Of a DNA stretch of 64,000 nucleotides, positions 55,453-64,000 are shown one piece after another. Position 1 is the first letter of the stretch. Every line of letters begins with the position of its first letter. A program made the position numbers and the translations under genes. The notes beneath the pieces are model-generated. The model saw only the letters and a list, made by a program, of their open reading frames with translations. It made no database searches and was not told the origin of the DNA. This DNA comes from Pseudomonadota bacterium (GTDB taxonomy: Bacteria; Myxococcota_A; Polyangia; GCA-2747355). Location of the stretch: NCBI GenBank assembly GCA_016711215.1, contig JADJTL010000004.1, positions 62,001 through 126,000 of the forward strand. The letters are read 5' to 3'.

Positions 55453-56847
55453 CTAACGCCAGCCCGGCAGGCGCGCATAGCCCAGCTCGATCACCGCCCT
55501 TGGCACCGGCAGGCCAGTCAGCACCGGATAGGTCAGGACAAACCAAAGCGCGGCGCCGAGCACGACGACGGCTGCCGCGCGACGCGCCCAGGGCGGCAGG
55601 CTCCCCTCTCCCGCCCGCGCCCGCGCCACGGCCAATCCGAGCACGATGCAGAGCAGGGGCACCGCCGGCGCGTAGTGGTAGAAGAGCATAATCCGCGGCG
55701 AGAGCGTCCAGGGGAGCCAGAGGGCGAAGTATGCCAGCAGCACGAACCAGCGCGCCCAACGCGCCCGCGCGCAGCGCTGCGCCTCGGCGTGGCTCAGTCG
55801 GCCCCCGCCACTGGCGGGCACGCCAACGCCGAGGAAATCGCTCAGGCTCCAGCGCAGGGCCACGGCGAAGCCGGCGATCAACGTCACGGAGTTGCCGAGG
55901 CTGTAGATGTGCGCGACCCATCCCGCGCGCAGGTAGGCAACGTGCAGCCAGATCGGGCGCAGGTTCAGCACCCACTGCCAGGGCCGCGACTGGTAGCTAT
56001 GCGTGGCCTTCAGTCGCGTGTGGTACCACCACATCTGCTGCTGCAGCTCGAGCAGCTGCCGCCAGCCGCGGCCGACCGCAAAGAAGTGCAGGTAGCTCGC
56101 CAGGTAGAGCAGCGGCGGGATCAGCGCGAAGACGAGGGCTGCGAGCCAGAGGCCACGATCCTGCCAGCGGCGACGGCCGAGCAGTAGGTCGCGCAGCAGG
56201 TCGATGCCGACGATGCCGACGAGATAGAGCGCCGTCCACTTGGTCGCCAACGCGAGGCCGAGGCCCGTGGCGGCCAGCAGCAGCGAGCGCCGCCGCCCGC
56301 CGTCCTTCCAGCGCACATAGTGCAAGAGCGTGAAGAGCGCGAAGCAAATGAAATAGGCGTCGTTCATCGCGATGCGTCCGAGCGTGAACGATAACCCCTC
56401 GAGGCTGAGCAGCAGCGCGGCCCAGAGCGCCGCCGCGCCAGAGCCGAAGAGCTCCGCGCAGAGCAGCGCCGTGAGGCCCACCGCCGCCGTGCTACTGAGG
56501 GCCGAGCCCAGGCGCCAGGCGAAGGCGCCTTCGCCGAGGAGCGCCATCGCGCCCGCCATGATCAACTTGGCCAGCGGCGGATGCGTCCATTCGAAGGCGC
56601 GAGTGGGCGGCGGCTTGGCCCAGGGGTCGTAGGCAGCGGGATTGCCGTGCAGGTACTGCTGCGCGGTGAACGCGTGATAGACCTCGTCGAGGTAGAAGTC
56701 CGGGGGTTCGGAGAGGCGCACGAGCTTGAGCGCCAGCCCGCCGAGCAGGATCGCGAGCAAGGCCCGCCGCCAGCGACGATTCGCCGCGTTGGCCGGCGTC
56801 GCGTCGGGCGCTGACGCGGTCGACGATGCTGCACTGCACGAGATCAT
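55453..56847 (-). CDS. Protein O-mannosyltransferase-like glycosyltransferase (GT39)
   Basis: About 464 residues from ATG 56845-56847, with eight to ten helices. The first luminal/periplasmic loop holds FYLDEVYHAFTAQQYL with the acidic DE pair of GT-C enzymes, and FEWTHPPLAKLIM. Family blocks GRIAMNDAY and ATKWTALYLVGIVGIDLL also appear. It would transfer sugars from a lipid carrier to exported proteins. A start at 56949 adds a non-conserved 34 residues. Confidence 0.88.
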   Translation of the reverse strand: MISCSAASSTASAPDATPANAANRRWRRALLAILLGGLALKLVRLSEPPDFYLDEVYHAFTAQQYLHGNPAAYDPWAKPPPTRAFEWTHPPLAKLIMAGAMALLGEGAFAWRLGSALSSTAAVGLTALLCAELFGSGAAALWAALLLSLEGLSFTLGRIAMNDAYFICFALFTLLHYVRWKDGGRRRSLLLAATGLGLALATKWTALYLVGIVGIDLLRDLLLGRRRWQDRGLWLAALVFALIPPLLYLASYLHFFAVGRGWRQLLELQQQMWWYHTRLKATHSYQSRPWQWVLNLRPIWLHVAYLRAGWVAHIYSLGNSVTLIAGFAVALRWSLSDFLGVGVPASGGGRLSHAEAQRCARARWARWFVLLAYFALWLPWTLSPRIMLFYHYAPAVPLLCIVLGLAVARARAGEGSLPPWARRAAAVVVLGAALWFVLTYPVLTGLPVPRAVIELGYARLPGWR

Positions 56848-57191
56848 GCGGATAGCGCCGGCCCTGCCACCTGAGGCGCTCGCTTCGGCGCGCCACGCTG
56901 GCGCGCGCTGCCGGGAACGCCAGCGGCAGCATAGCATCGGGCGGGCCATTCAGGCGCTGCGGTGAGCCGCCTCGAGGCCTCGTCCCTGCCCGTCGCGGCA
57001 GCGACTCCGTTACTCGAGGGCGGTATCGCGCGGCCCTAGCGCTGCTAGACTGGTGCGCTGCTCACTTGAGGCGCAGCGGGGCTGGCGCGCGGCATCCGCT
57101 GGCACGCTGGCGCGCTGGCGCGAAGCGATATGCGCAGCGCGCGATGCGATATGCCCGGCGCGCGATGCGATATGGAGAGGGAGGGGAGAGC
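56848..57191. other. Divergent promoter region with repeats
   Basis: No gene. Contains a run of related units (ACGCTGGC/GCGCTGGC near 57101 and two or three copies of GCGCGCGATGCGATATG between about 57133 and 57175) just before the kelch lipoprotein start. Confidence 0.55.
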
Positions 57192-58499
57192 ATGAGAGCC
57201 GAGCGACCAGGGCTTCAGCGCAGGTGGCGCGCCTGGGGCGGATTGCTGATCACGGGCCTGCTTGTCGGCGGCTGTTCGTCGACAAAGCAGGAAGCGGGGC
57301 GCGCCGACGCGCAGAGCGCGCGCGACGCCAGCGCGGATATGCAGCGCGGCAAGGGCGACGCCAGCGGGGACACCACCAGCCGCGACAGCCGCGACAGCCG
57401 CGACAGCCGCGACGGCCGAGCCCTCGCGGACGCCGGCAGCGACGGCCCGCTGCTGCCCTCGGGCTGGTCGGCCGGCCGCCCGATGGCGACGGCCCGCAGC
57501 CAACACACGGCGACGCTGCTGGCCGACGGGACGATTCTCGTGGCGGGTGGGGTCGGCACCGGCTCGACCGCGCTCGACAGCGCCGAGCGCTACGACCCAG
57601 CCACGGACACCTGGCGCTCGGCCGGCACGATGACCACCGGCCACGTCTTTCACCAGGCCGTGCGGCTGGACGATGGGCGGGTGCTGATCGTCGGCGGCTG
57701 CGCGAATACCTGGAACCAATGCACCTATGTCAGCGCGGAGCTCTTCGACCCCACGAAGCCCGCGGCGACGGCCTGGACCGCCACCACGGCGATGCCCAAG
57801 GAGCGCCGCAGTCACCGCGCGCTCCTGCTCGACGACGGCAAGGTGCTGGTGACGGGCGGCTTCGACAACGACGGCGCACACCTGACGATCAACCTCTACG
57901 ACCCCCAAGCCAACCGCTGGAGCAGCCCCCTGGGCGTCCTCTCGGTAGGGCGCAACCTCGCGACGGTGACCAAGCTCAGCGATGGCCGCGTGCTGATCGT
58001 CGGCGGCACCGACGGCAGCGCGGTAAGCGACACGCTCGAGGTCTATGATCCCACCACCGGTCAGGCGAGCACGCTGACGGCCAAGCTCGGCACGGCGCGC
58101 TTCGATCACAGCGCCACGCGGCTGAGCGATGGGCGCGTCCTGATCGTCGGCGGTTACTGCGACGACCTTGTCGGGGGCTGCTCCGCCGCCACCGCCGAGC
58201 TCTTCGACCCCGCCACCGGCGGCGTCAGCCCGGCCGGAGCGCCCGCGTCGTCGGTCGTGCAGCATCAGGCCACGTTGTTGGCGGACGGACGCGTGCTGGT
58301 GTCGGGCGGCCACGGAGGACCGTGGGGCGACGCGGCGTCGATCTTCACGCTCGGGCCGCCGGCGGGCTGGACCACGGCCCCCGACCTGGTGCCGGGCCGG
58401 GTGCTCCACACGGCCACGGCGATCGGCTCGCGGGTAATCGTAATCGGTGGCGAGCACCACTACGACGACCTGGCGACGACCACGATCTTCGTCCCCTGA
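57192..58499 (+). CDS. Kelch-repeat lipoprotein
   Basis: 435 residues from ATG 57192, preceded by GAGGGGAGAG. Lipobox VGGC leads to a Ser/Asp/Arg linker with SRD repeats (9-bp DNA units at 57380-57415). Six or so kelch blades follow (TATLLADGTILVAGG, HQAVRLDDGRVLIVGG, HSATRLSDGRVLIVGG, QATLLADGRVLVSGG), forming a beta-propeller at the cell surface. Ligand unknown. Confidence 0.88.
   Translation: MRAERPGLQRRWRAWGGLLITGLLVGGCSSTKQEAGRADAQSARDASADMQRGKGDASGDTTSRDSRDSRDSRDGRALADAGSDGPLLPSGWSAGRPMATARSQHTATLLADGTILVAGGVGTGSTALDSAERYDPATDTWRSAGTMTTGHVFHQAVRLDDGRVLIVGGCANTWNQCTYVSAELFDPTKPAATAWTATTAMPKERRSHRALLLDDGKVLVTGGFDNDGAHLTINLYDPQANRWSSPLGVLSVGRNLATVTKLSDGRVLIVGGTDGSAVSDTLEVYDPTTGQASTLTAKLGTARFDHSATRLSDGRVLIVGGYCDDLVGGCSAATAELFDPATGGVSPAGAPASSVVQHQATLLADGRVLVSGGHGGPWGDAASIFTLGPPAGWTTAPDLVPGRVLHTATAIGSRVIVIGGEHHYDDLATTTIFVP
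57380..57415. repeat. 9-bp x 4 repeat in the kelch lipoprotein linker
   Basis: CCGCGACAG three times perfectly and once altered, encoding the SRD repeats between the lipobox and the propeller. Confidence 0.88.
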
Positions 58500-58559
58500 C
58501 CGCCCCGGACTGCTCAGGGATCGCGTCGGCGTGCCCTCAGATCGCGCGGCCAGGCTCGG

Positions 58560-59336
58560 CTAGCCTTCCGTCGGGAAGCAGTTCTTGCCGAGCGTACACT
58601 CGTAGCCCTCGCCCCCGCGGCAGGCCTCGGCGTCCTCACAGCGCGCCAAGCAGTACGCACCGATGACGCGCTGGTTGGCGTCGCGTTCAGGCACACAGAC
58701 GGCGGCGGCGCCGCAGGTCTCGGCACCACCCGCGTCTTGCCCGTCGCCACAGGCCCGGGTGCAGTAGCCCGCCGGCAAGGCGCGCGACTGACCGACGACG
58801 ACGACGTGCTCGAGACACAGGCCATCGGCGCACTGCTTGTGGCTCTCACAGGCGGCGCCGAGCGGGCGGCGGGATGCGGCGTCGCCGCCCGCGCTGCCGC
58901 CGTCTACCGGCTGGCCGCAAGCGCTAGGCTCGCGCGCCGCACCCGCGCCGAAGAGGAGCTCGACCTCGGCGCGAGGCAAGACGACGATCGTCGACACCTC
59001 GCCGCCCGGCTGCGCGCTGGCCGTGATCGTCAGCCGACGCCCCGCGGTCGGTGCCGCCGGCAGCACTCGCACCCGATTGCTGCTGCAACTCACGAAGGGC
59101 GCGGCGACGGTCACCTGCCCCGTGGCTCCCCCCTCCTCGGCCGCGGTCACCGTGACCGGCCCCACTGCCAATCCCGATTGGCGATAGAGCCGCACGACGA
59201 GCTGGCCTGGAACCTCTCCGCCCGCGCTGCACGCCGCCAGGAGCGGGCCCAAGGCGAGGCCGAGCCAGGCCAGGCGCCCGAGCGGCACCGCGGACCGAAA
59301 CGAGACCATCCCCCGGGTCATCGTCGGGGCCCTCAT
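58560..59336 (-). CDS. Cys-rich lipoprotein, third gene of the kinase module
   Basis: 258 residues from ATG 59334-59336, overlapping the previous stop by 4 bp (ATGA). Lipobox LLAAC is followed by a beta-rich region (LVVRLYRQSGLAVGPVTVTA) and a C-terminal Cys-rich part (CESHKQCADGLC, CTRACGDGQ, CLARCEDAEACRGG, CTLGKNC) typical of myxobacterial surface proteins. Probably translated together with the TPR protein. Confidence 0.85.
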   Translation of the reverse strand: MRAPTMTRGMVSFRSAVPLGRLAWLGLALGPLLAACSAGGEVPGQLVVRLYRQSGLAVGPVTVTAAEEGGATGQVTVAAPFVSCSSNRVRVLPAAPTAGRRLTITASAQPGGEVSTIVVLPRAEVELLFGAGAAREPSACGQPVDGGSAGGDAASRRPLGAACESHKQCADGLCLEHVVVVGQSRALPAGYCTRACGDGQDAGGAETCGAAAVCVPERDANQRVIGAYCLARCEDAEACRGGEGYECTLGKNCFPTEG

Positions 59337-60071
59337 CGCCGAAGATCGATCTGCGGGAGCGCGGTGCCAGGGTCGCGCAGCGCCACGTAAGTGCCCACAC
59401 CGGCTCCCGCGCCGACGACTGCCGCCGTTAGGGCCCAAAACCAACCCCGCCGATAGAAGGGCTGGCCCGTGGAGGATCGCCGCGCACGCCCGGTCGGCGC
59501 AGCATGCGCGCCAATCGCCACGGGCGCGGTCGCGCGCGCATCGCGCTGGAGCGCTGCGGCGGCCGGGCCCGGAGCGGCGCTGCGCCCAGCCGCCGCGGCC
59601 GTCGCGCTTCGCCGCTCCTCGGCGGCGAGGGTCGCCCGCAGCTCGCCCTGCAGGCGCTGCACGAGCTCGCCGTTGGGGGGCAGCGTATGCTGGCGAAGAT
59701 ACGAATCGTAGAGCGCGAGGGCCCGGCGCAGGTGCTCGAGCTGGTGGTCGATGCGGTACTGCAGCCGATACGCCTGGGCGATGTTGAAGAGGAAGGCCGG
59801 CGCGGGCCACGCGCGGTAGGCCGCCTCGTAGCGCGTGATCGCCTCGTCGTAGGCACCGAGGTCGTAGGCCTGCTGCGCCCGGGCGAACTCCTGGCGTGCG
59901 CGATGCTCGGCAGCGGAGGACGCCGCCTCAGCGCCCGCGCGGCCCGCAGCCGCCAGCAGCGAGAGGCCGAGCGCGAGCCAGAGCATCACCGGCACGCGCC
60001 CGCTCAGACACGGACGCCGAGGCCGAGGCGCGCTTCGACAGGCGACGGCGCGACCCACCGCGGCGCCGCGA

Positions 60072-60100
<29 letters not shown>
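59333..60100 (-). CDS. TPR protein with a C-terminal membrane helix, second gene of the kinase module
   Basis: 255 residues from ATG 60098-60100. A signal-like hydrophobic stretch (VMLWLALGLSLLAAAGRAGA) leads into TPR-like repeats (RARQEFARAQQAYDLGAYDEAITRYEAAYRAWPAPAFLFNIAQAYRL), a Gln/Arg/Ala linker and a C-terminal helix (FWALTAAVVGAGAGVGTYVAL). This TPR layout recurs in Myxococcota downstream of kinases. It overlaps the kinase end by 29 bp and the lipoprotein start by 4 bp. Confidence 0.82.
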
Positions 60101-61679
<1,579 letters not shown>

Positions 61680-61823
61680 CGAGCCCGCGCCGGCGCCGGC
61701 TCCACGAGCCGCCCCCCTTGGCAGTCCGCTAAGCTACGGAGGGGCCCCAACCTTTAGGCTAGTGCGGCGCGCCCCGGCTTGGCAAGTTGACGCTGACCGT
61801 TGACGCTGACGGTGGGCGGCGCC

Positions 61824-62609
61824 TCAGCCACCGGCGCTGGTGTAATAGCGCACGCTGCGCTGCCAGATCGCGCGCGCGACGGTTGCGAAGATCAGCGCCC
61901 CCGCCACGGCACCGAGCGCGCTCGTCGGCGCGAGGCGGTCGAGTAGGGCGCGCGCGGGGAAGCTCGTCATCACCACGAGCGGGATGATGAAGGTGAAGAT
62001 AACCGCCAAGACCCCGCGGAAGACGCTCTCGGGCCAGCGGGCCGCCTCGTAGATCGACCCGAAGAGGTAGGTCAGGTTGTCGACCTTGACGGCGACAAAG
62101 GCCAAACCGACGACGACGATCCAGATCGAGTAGAGGATCAGCAGCGAGGCGGCGACCAGCGTCAGCGCCAGCAACACCCCGCCGACCGTCACGCGGTGGC
62201 CGCTGTGCCTCAGGCCATAAGTGATCAACGCCAGGCCGGCGCAGGAGTCGGCAAAGTTCCAGAGCTCGAAGCGCGCGGTCGAGACGAGGAACTGCGCATC
62301 CGCCGGCTTGAGCAGCAAGAAATCGAAGGCGCCCGTCCGCACGCGCTCGACGACCTCTTGCAGCGAGGGACGAATCGCGCCGTCGAGCACGCCCTTGAGC
62401 AGCGAGAAGAAGCCGACGACGAGCAGCGCCTCGGGCCAGCGCCACCCGCCGATATTGTCGCGCTGGTGAAAGAGCACCACGAGCGGCACCAGCGCCACGC
62501 TGACCCACGCCAGCGAGAGCAGCGCCTTGACCAGGAAGTCGAGCCGGTACTGCAGCGCCAGCAGCAGCGCCGTGCGCAGTTGCAAGCGCAGCAGCCTCAG
62601 ATAACGCAA
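61824..62609 (-). CDS. ABC-2-type permease (TTG start)
   Basis: 261 residues from a TTG at 62607-62609, with GGAGG 7 bp before it, an ideal spacing. Six or so helices; YRLDFLVKALLSLAWVSVALVPLVVLF, VVGFFSLLKGVLDGAIRP, LLLKPADAQFL and PLVVMTSFPARALL match the DUF990-like exporter permeases. It pairs with the second permease and the ATPase. Confidence 0.86.
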   Translation of the reverse strand: MRYLRLLRLQLRTALLLALQYRLDFLVKALLSLAWVSVALVPLVVLFHQRDNIGGWRWPEALLVVGFFSLLKGVLDGAIRPSLQEVVERVRTGAFDFLLLKPADAQFLVSTARFELWNFADSCAGLALITYGLRHSGHRVTVGGVLLALTLVAASLLILYSIWIVVVGLAFVAVKVDNLTYLFGSIYEAARWPESVFRGVLAVIFTFIIPLVVMTSFPARALLDRLAPTSALGAVAGALIFATVARAIWQRSVRYYTSAGG

Positions 62610-62653
62610 GACGTGGCCTCCATGCTCGAGCGTGTTAGCGAGCGCCGCGCGCG

Positions 62654-63478
62654 CTAACCACCAAAGGCGGCATAGCGCCGCAGACCGCGCTGAAAGACCG
62701 TCAGGGCGGCGGCGAAGAGCGCCGTGACGTAGAGCCACTGCACCGCCAGCGCCACGAGCGCGCCGCGGATAGGCGGTAGGCCGAGCGCCAGCTCGACGGG
62801 AAAGGAGAGCACGAAGCGAAAGGGCAGCCAGGCGACGATCGCGCGCAGCCCGGCGGGGAAGAGCTCGAGCGGAATCGTGTAGCCCGAGAAGACGAAGTAG
62901 AGCGCCAGCCAGAGCTCGAAGAGCGAGATCGCGCTGTCCCAATAGAGCGCCAGCGCACCGATCAGCAGCATCAGCGATAGCAGCAGCGCCCAGGCCCCAG
63001 CGAGCGCCAGCGGCAGGAGCAGCCAGTGCAGCGGCTCGCCGCTGAGCTGGCTCGTACCCAGCCAGGCCAGCATCACCACCAGCAGCGGCAGCACGATTAG
63101 CATACGCAGGGGCACGGCCGCGGCCTGCTCGGCACAATAGGCGAGGAAGGGATGCACCGGTCGCAGCAGCCGCCGCGCGAGCGTGCCCTGGCGGATCTCC
63201 ATCGTCATCTCCCAGACGACCCATGAACCGGTCAGCAGCCGTACGGCCATCGTCAGCAGGAAGTAGGCGCCGAACTGCGCCGCGCCGAAGCGGCCGACGG
63301 GGCCATCCTTGGCCACGGTCGTCCAGAGCAGCATCATCACCAGCGGCATGTTGGTCGTCAGCAACCAGACGAGGAACTCGCTGCGATAGGCCAGCGACTG
63401 CGCCAGTCCGACGCGCAGCAGCGCCACGAGCAGGCGCCCCAGCCGCAGCGGCCAGGGGGCGACGCCAGGCTGGCTCAC
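62654..63478 (-). CDS. ABC-2-type permease
   Basis: 274 residues with six helices (LVWLLTTNMPLVMMLLW, GAYFLLTMAVRLLTGSWVVWEM, PLALAGAWALLLSLMLLIGALALYW). It contains EIRQGTLARRLLRPVHP, shared by this exporter family. Its start overlaps the ATPase stop by 4 bp, so the proteins are made together. Cargo unknown. Confidence 0.9.
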   Translation of the reverse strand: MSQPGVAPWPLRLGRLLVALLRVGLAQSLAYRSEFLVWLLTTNMPLVMMLLWTTVAKDGPVGRFGAAQFGAYFLLTMAVRLLTGSWVVWEMTMEIRQGTLARRLLRPVHPFLAYCAEQAAAVPLRMLIVLPLLVVMLAWLGTSQLSGEPLHWLLLPLALAGAWALLLSLMLLIGALALYWDSAISLFELWLALYFVFSGYTIPLELFPAGLRAIVAWLPFRFVLSFPVELALGLPPIRGALVALAVQWLYVTALFAAALTVFQRGLRRYAAFGG

Positions 63479-64000
63479 GGCGCGATCACGGCCGCGGCGT
63501 CCCGCGCCGGTGCCGGCGATGCAGCAAAGAGGTCCGCGAGCACGGTCTCGAGCGGCGCATCCGCCACGCTGAGGTCGACCACGGGCAGGACCGCCAACGC
63601 CTGCGTCACCAGCCGCTTCAGGTCGCCCTGCGCGACATGCAACACCGCCTGCGTGCCTTCGTAGCTGACGAGCTTGGCCCCGAGCCCTTCCAGCTCGGCG
63701 CGCGGCAGGACGCGCTCGAGGTGGACCTCGACACGCTTCTCCGGCCGCGTGCGGCGCACGAGCTGCGGCAGCGAGCCGTCGTAGATAATGCGGCCGTGGT
63801 TGATCACCACGATCCGCGGGCAGAGCGCAGCGACGTCGGCCATGTAGTGGCTCGTCAGCAGCACGCTCGCGCCGTGGCGCTCGTTGTAGGTCGCGATGAA
63901 ACGCCGCAGGCTGGCCTGCATCGTGATATCGAGGCCGATGGTCGGCTCATCGAGAAAGAGCACGCGCGGGCGATGCAAGAGCGCGGCGGCCAGCTCGCAC
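63475..64000 (-). CDS. ABC transporter ATP-binding protein, C-terminal part (runs off the window)
   Basis: The frame is open to the window end, reading CELAAALLHRPRVLFLDEPTIGLD at the edge, so Walker B and part of the signature region are visible (RVLFLDEPTIGLD, SVLLTSHYMADVAAL with the switch His). Walker A lies beyond 64000. A C-terminal DUF4162-like tail (EVHLERVLPRAELEGLGAK) follows. It drives the two permeases. Confidence 0.95.
   Translation of the reverse strand, partial: CELAAALLHRPRVLFLDEPTIGLDITMQASLRRFIATYNERHGASVLLTSHYMADVAALCPRIVVINHGRIIYDGSLPQLVRRTRPEKRVEVHLERVLPRAELEGLGAKLVSYEGTQAVLHVAQGDLKRLVTQALAVLPVVDLSVADAPLETVLADLFAASPAPARDAAAVIAP

Overview
The window is a high-GC chromosomal segment that most likely comes from a myxobacterium-like member of the Myxococcota (class uncertain). 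Evidence: an mglB-mglA pair like that of Myxococcus, a secreted protein ending in a MYXO-CTERM-type tail (short Cys motif, one helix, Arg cluster), a Hanks-type Ser/Thr kinase followed by a TPR protein and a Cys-rich lipoprotein, a zinc-ribbon/GYF/TPR protein, and many lipoproteins. No phage, plasmid, IS element or CRISPR array was found.

Left end (1-6458, minus strand): the conserved translation/transcription cluster, read right to left as tRNA-Thr(TGT), tRNA-Tyr, tRNA-Gly, tRNA-Thr(GGT), tuf, tRNA-Trp, secE, nusG, rplK, rplA, rplJ, rplL, rpoB (cut by the window edge). rpmG, often found between tuf and secE, is absent.

6.8-15.7 kb: a DUF4124-like membrane protein, ccoS, a convergent phosphodiesterase/pyrophosphatase-family gene and the copper ATPase ccoI (cbb3 oxidase maturation); then a 13-bp x 7 tandem array, a decayed DNA methyltransferase, a TSUP permease, an ATP-grasp (PGM1-type) ligase gene split by one in-frame TGA, and a glutathione S-transferase with no canonical start codon.

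15.8-31.6 kb: mainly envelope and metabolic genes: outer membrane proteins, a LamG lipoprotein with an 18-bp repeat linker, MscS, LysE, FadL, a 1068-residue lipoprotein hydrolase, an amidohydrolase, methylmalonyl-CoA epimerase, a PilZ protein, a NYN/LOTUS protein, a sugar-nucleotide epimerase and a DegT aminotransferase.

31.7-50.5 kb: a zinc-ribbon/GYF/TPR protein, a membrane protein, an N-acetylmuramoyl-L-alanine amidase, rph-rdgB, tRNA-Pro, -Arg and -His, the MYXO-CTERM protein, mglBA, a large secreted protein, a thioesterase, a small Cys-rich lipoprotein, recR-ybaB-dnaX, the SRP RNA and two tRNA-Ser genes, then tadA.

51-64 kb: a eukaryotic-type UDP-glucose pyrophosphorylase beside a PPi-type phosphofructokinase, a metallo-hydrolase, a GGQ release-factor-like protein, a PMT-type mannosyltransferase, a kelch lipoprotein, the kinase-TPR-lipoprotein module, and an ABC-2 exporter (two permeases and an ATPase cut by the window end).

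The most striking feature that ordinary annotation misses is the abundance of short tandem duplications (mostly 9-21 bp, 2-7 copies), in genes and between them. In most coding arrays the unit is a multiple of three, giving repeat linkers in NusG, a LamG lipoprotein, a kinase, the MYXO-CTERM protein and others. Other observations of note are the ATP-grasp gene split by one TGA, the internally deleted methyltransferase, and a DnaX without its zinc-module cysteines.
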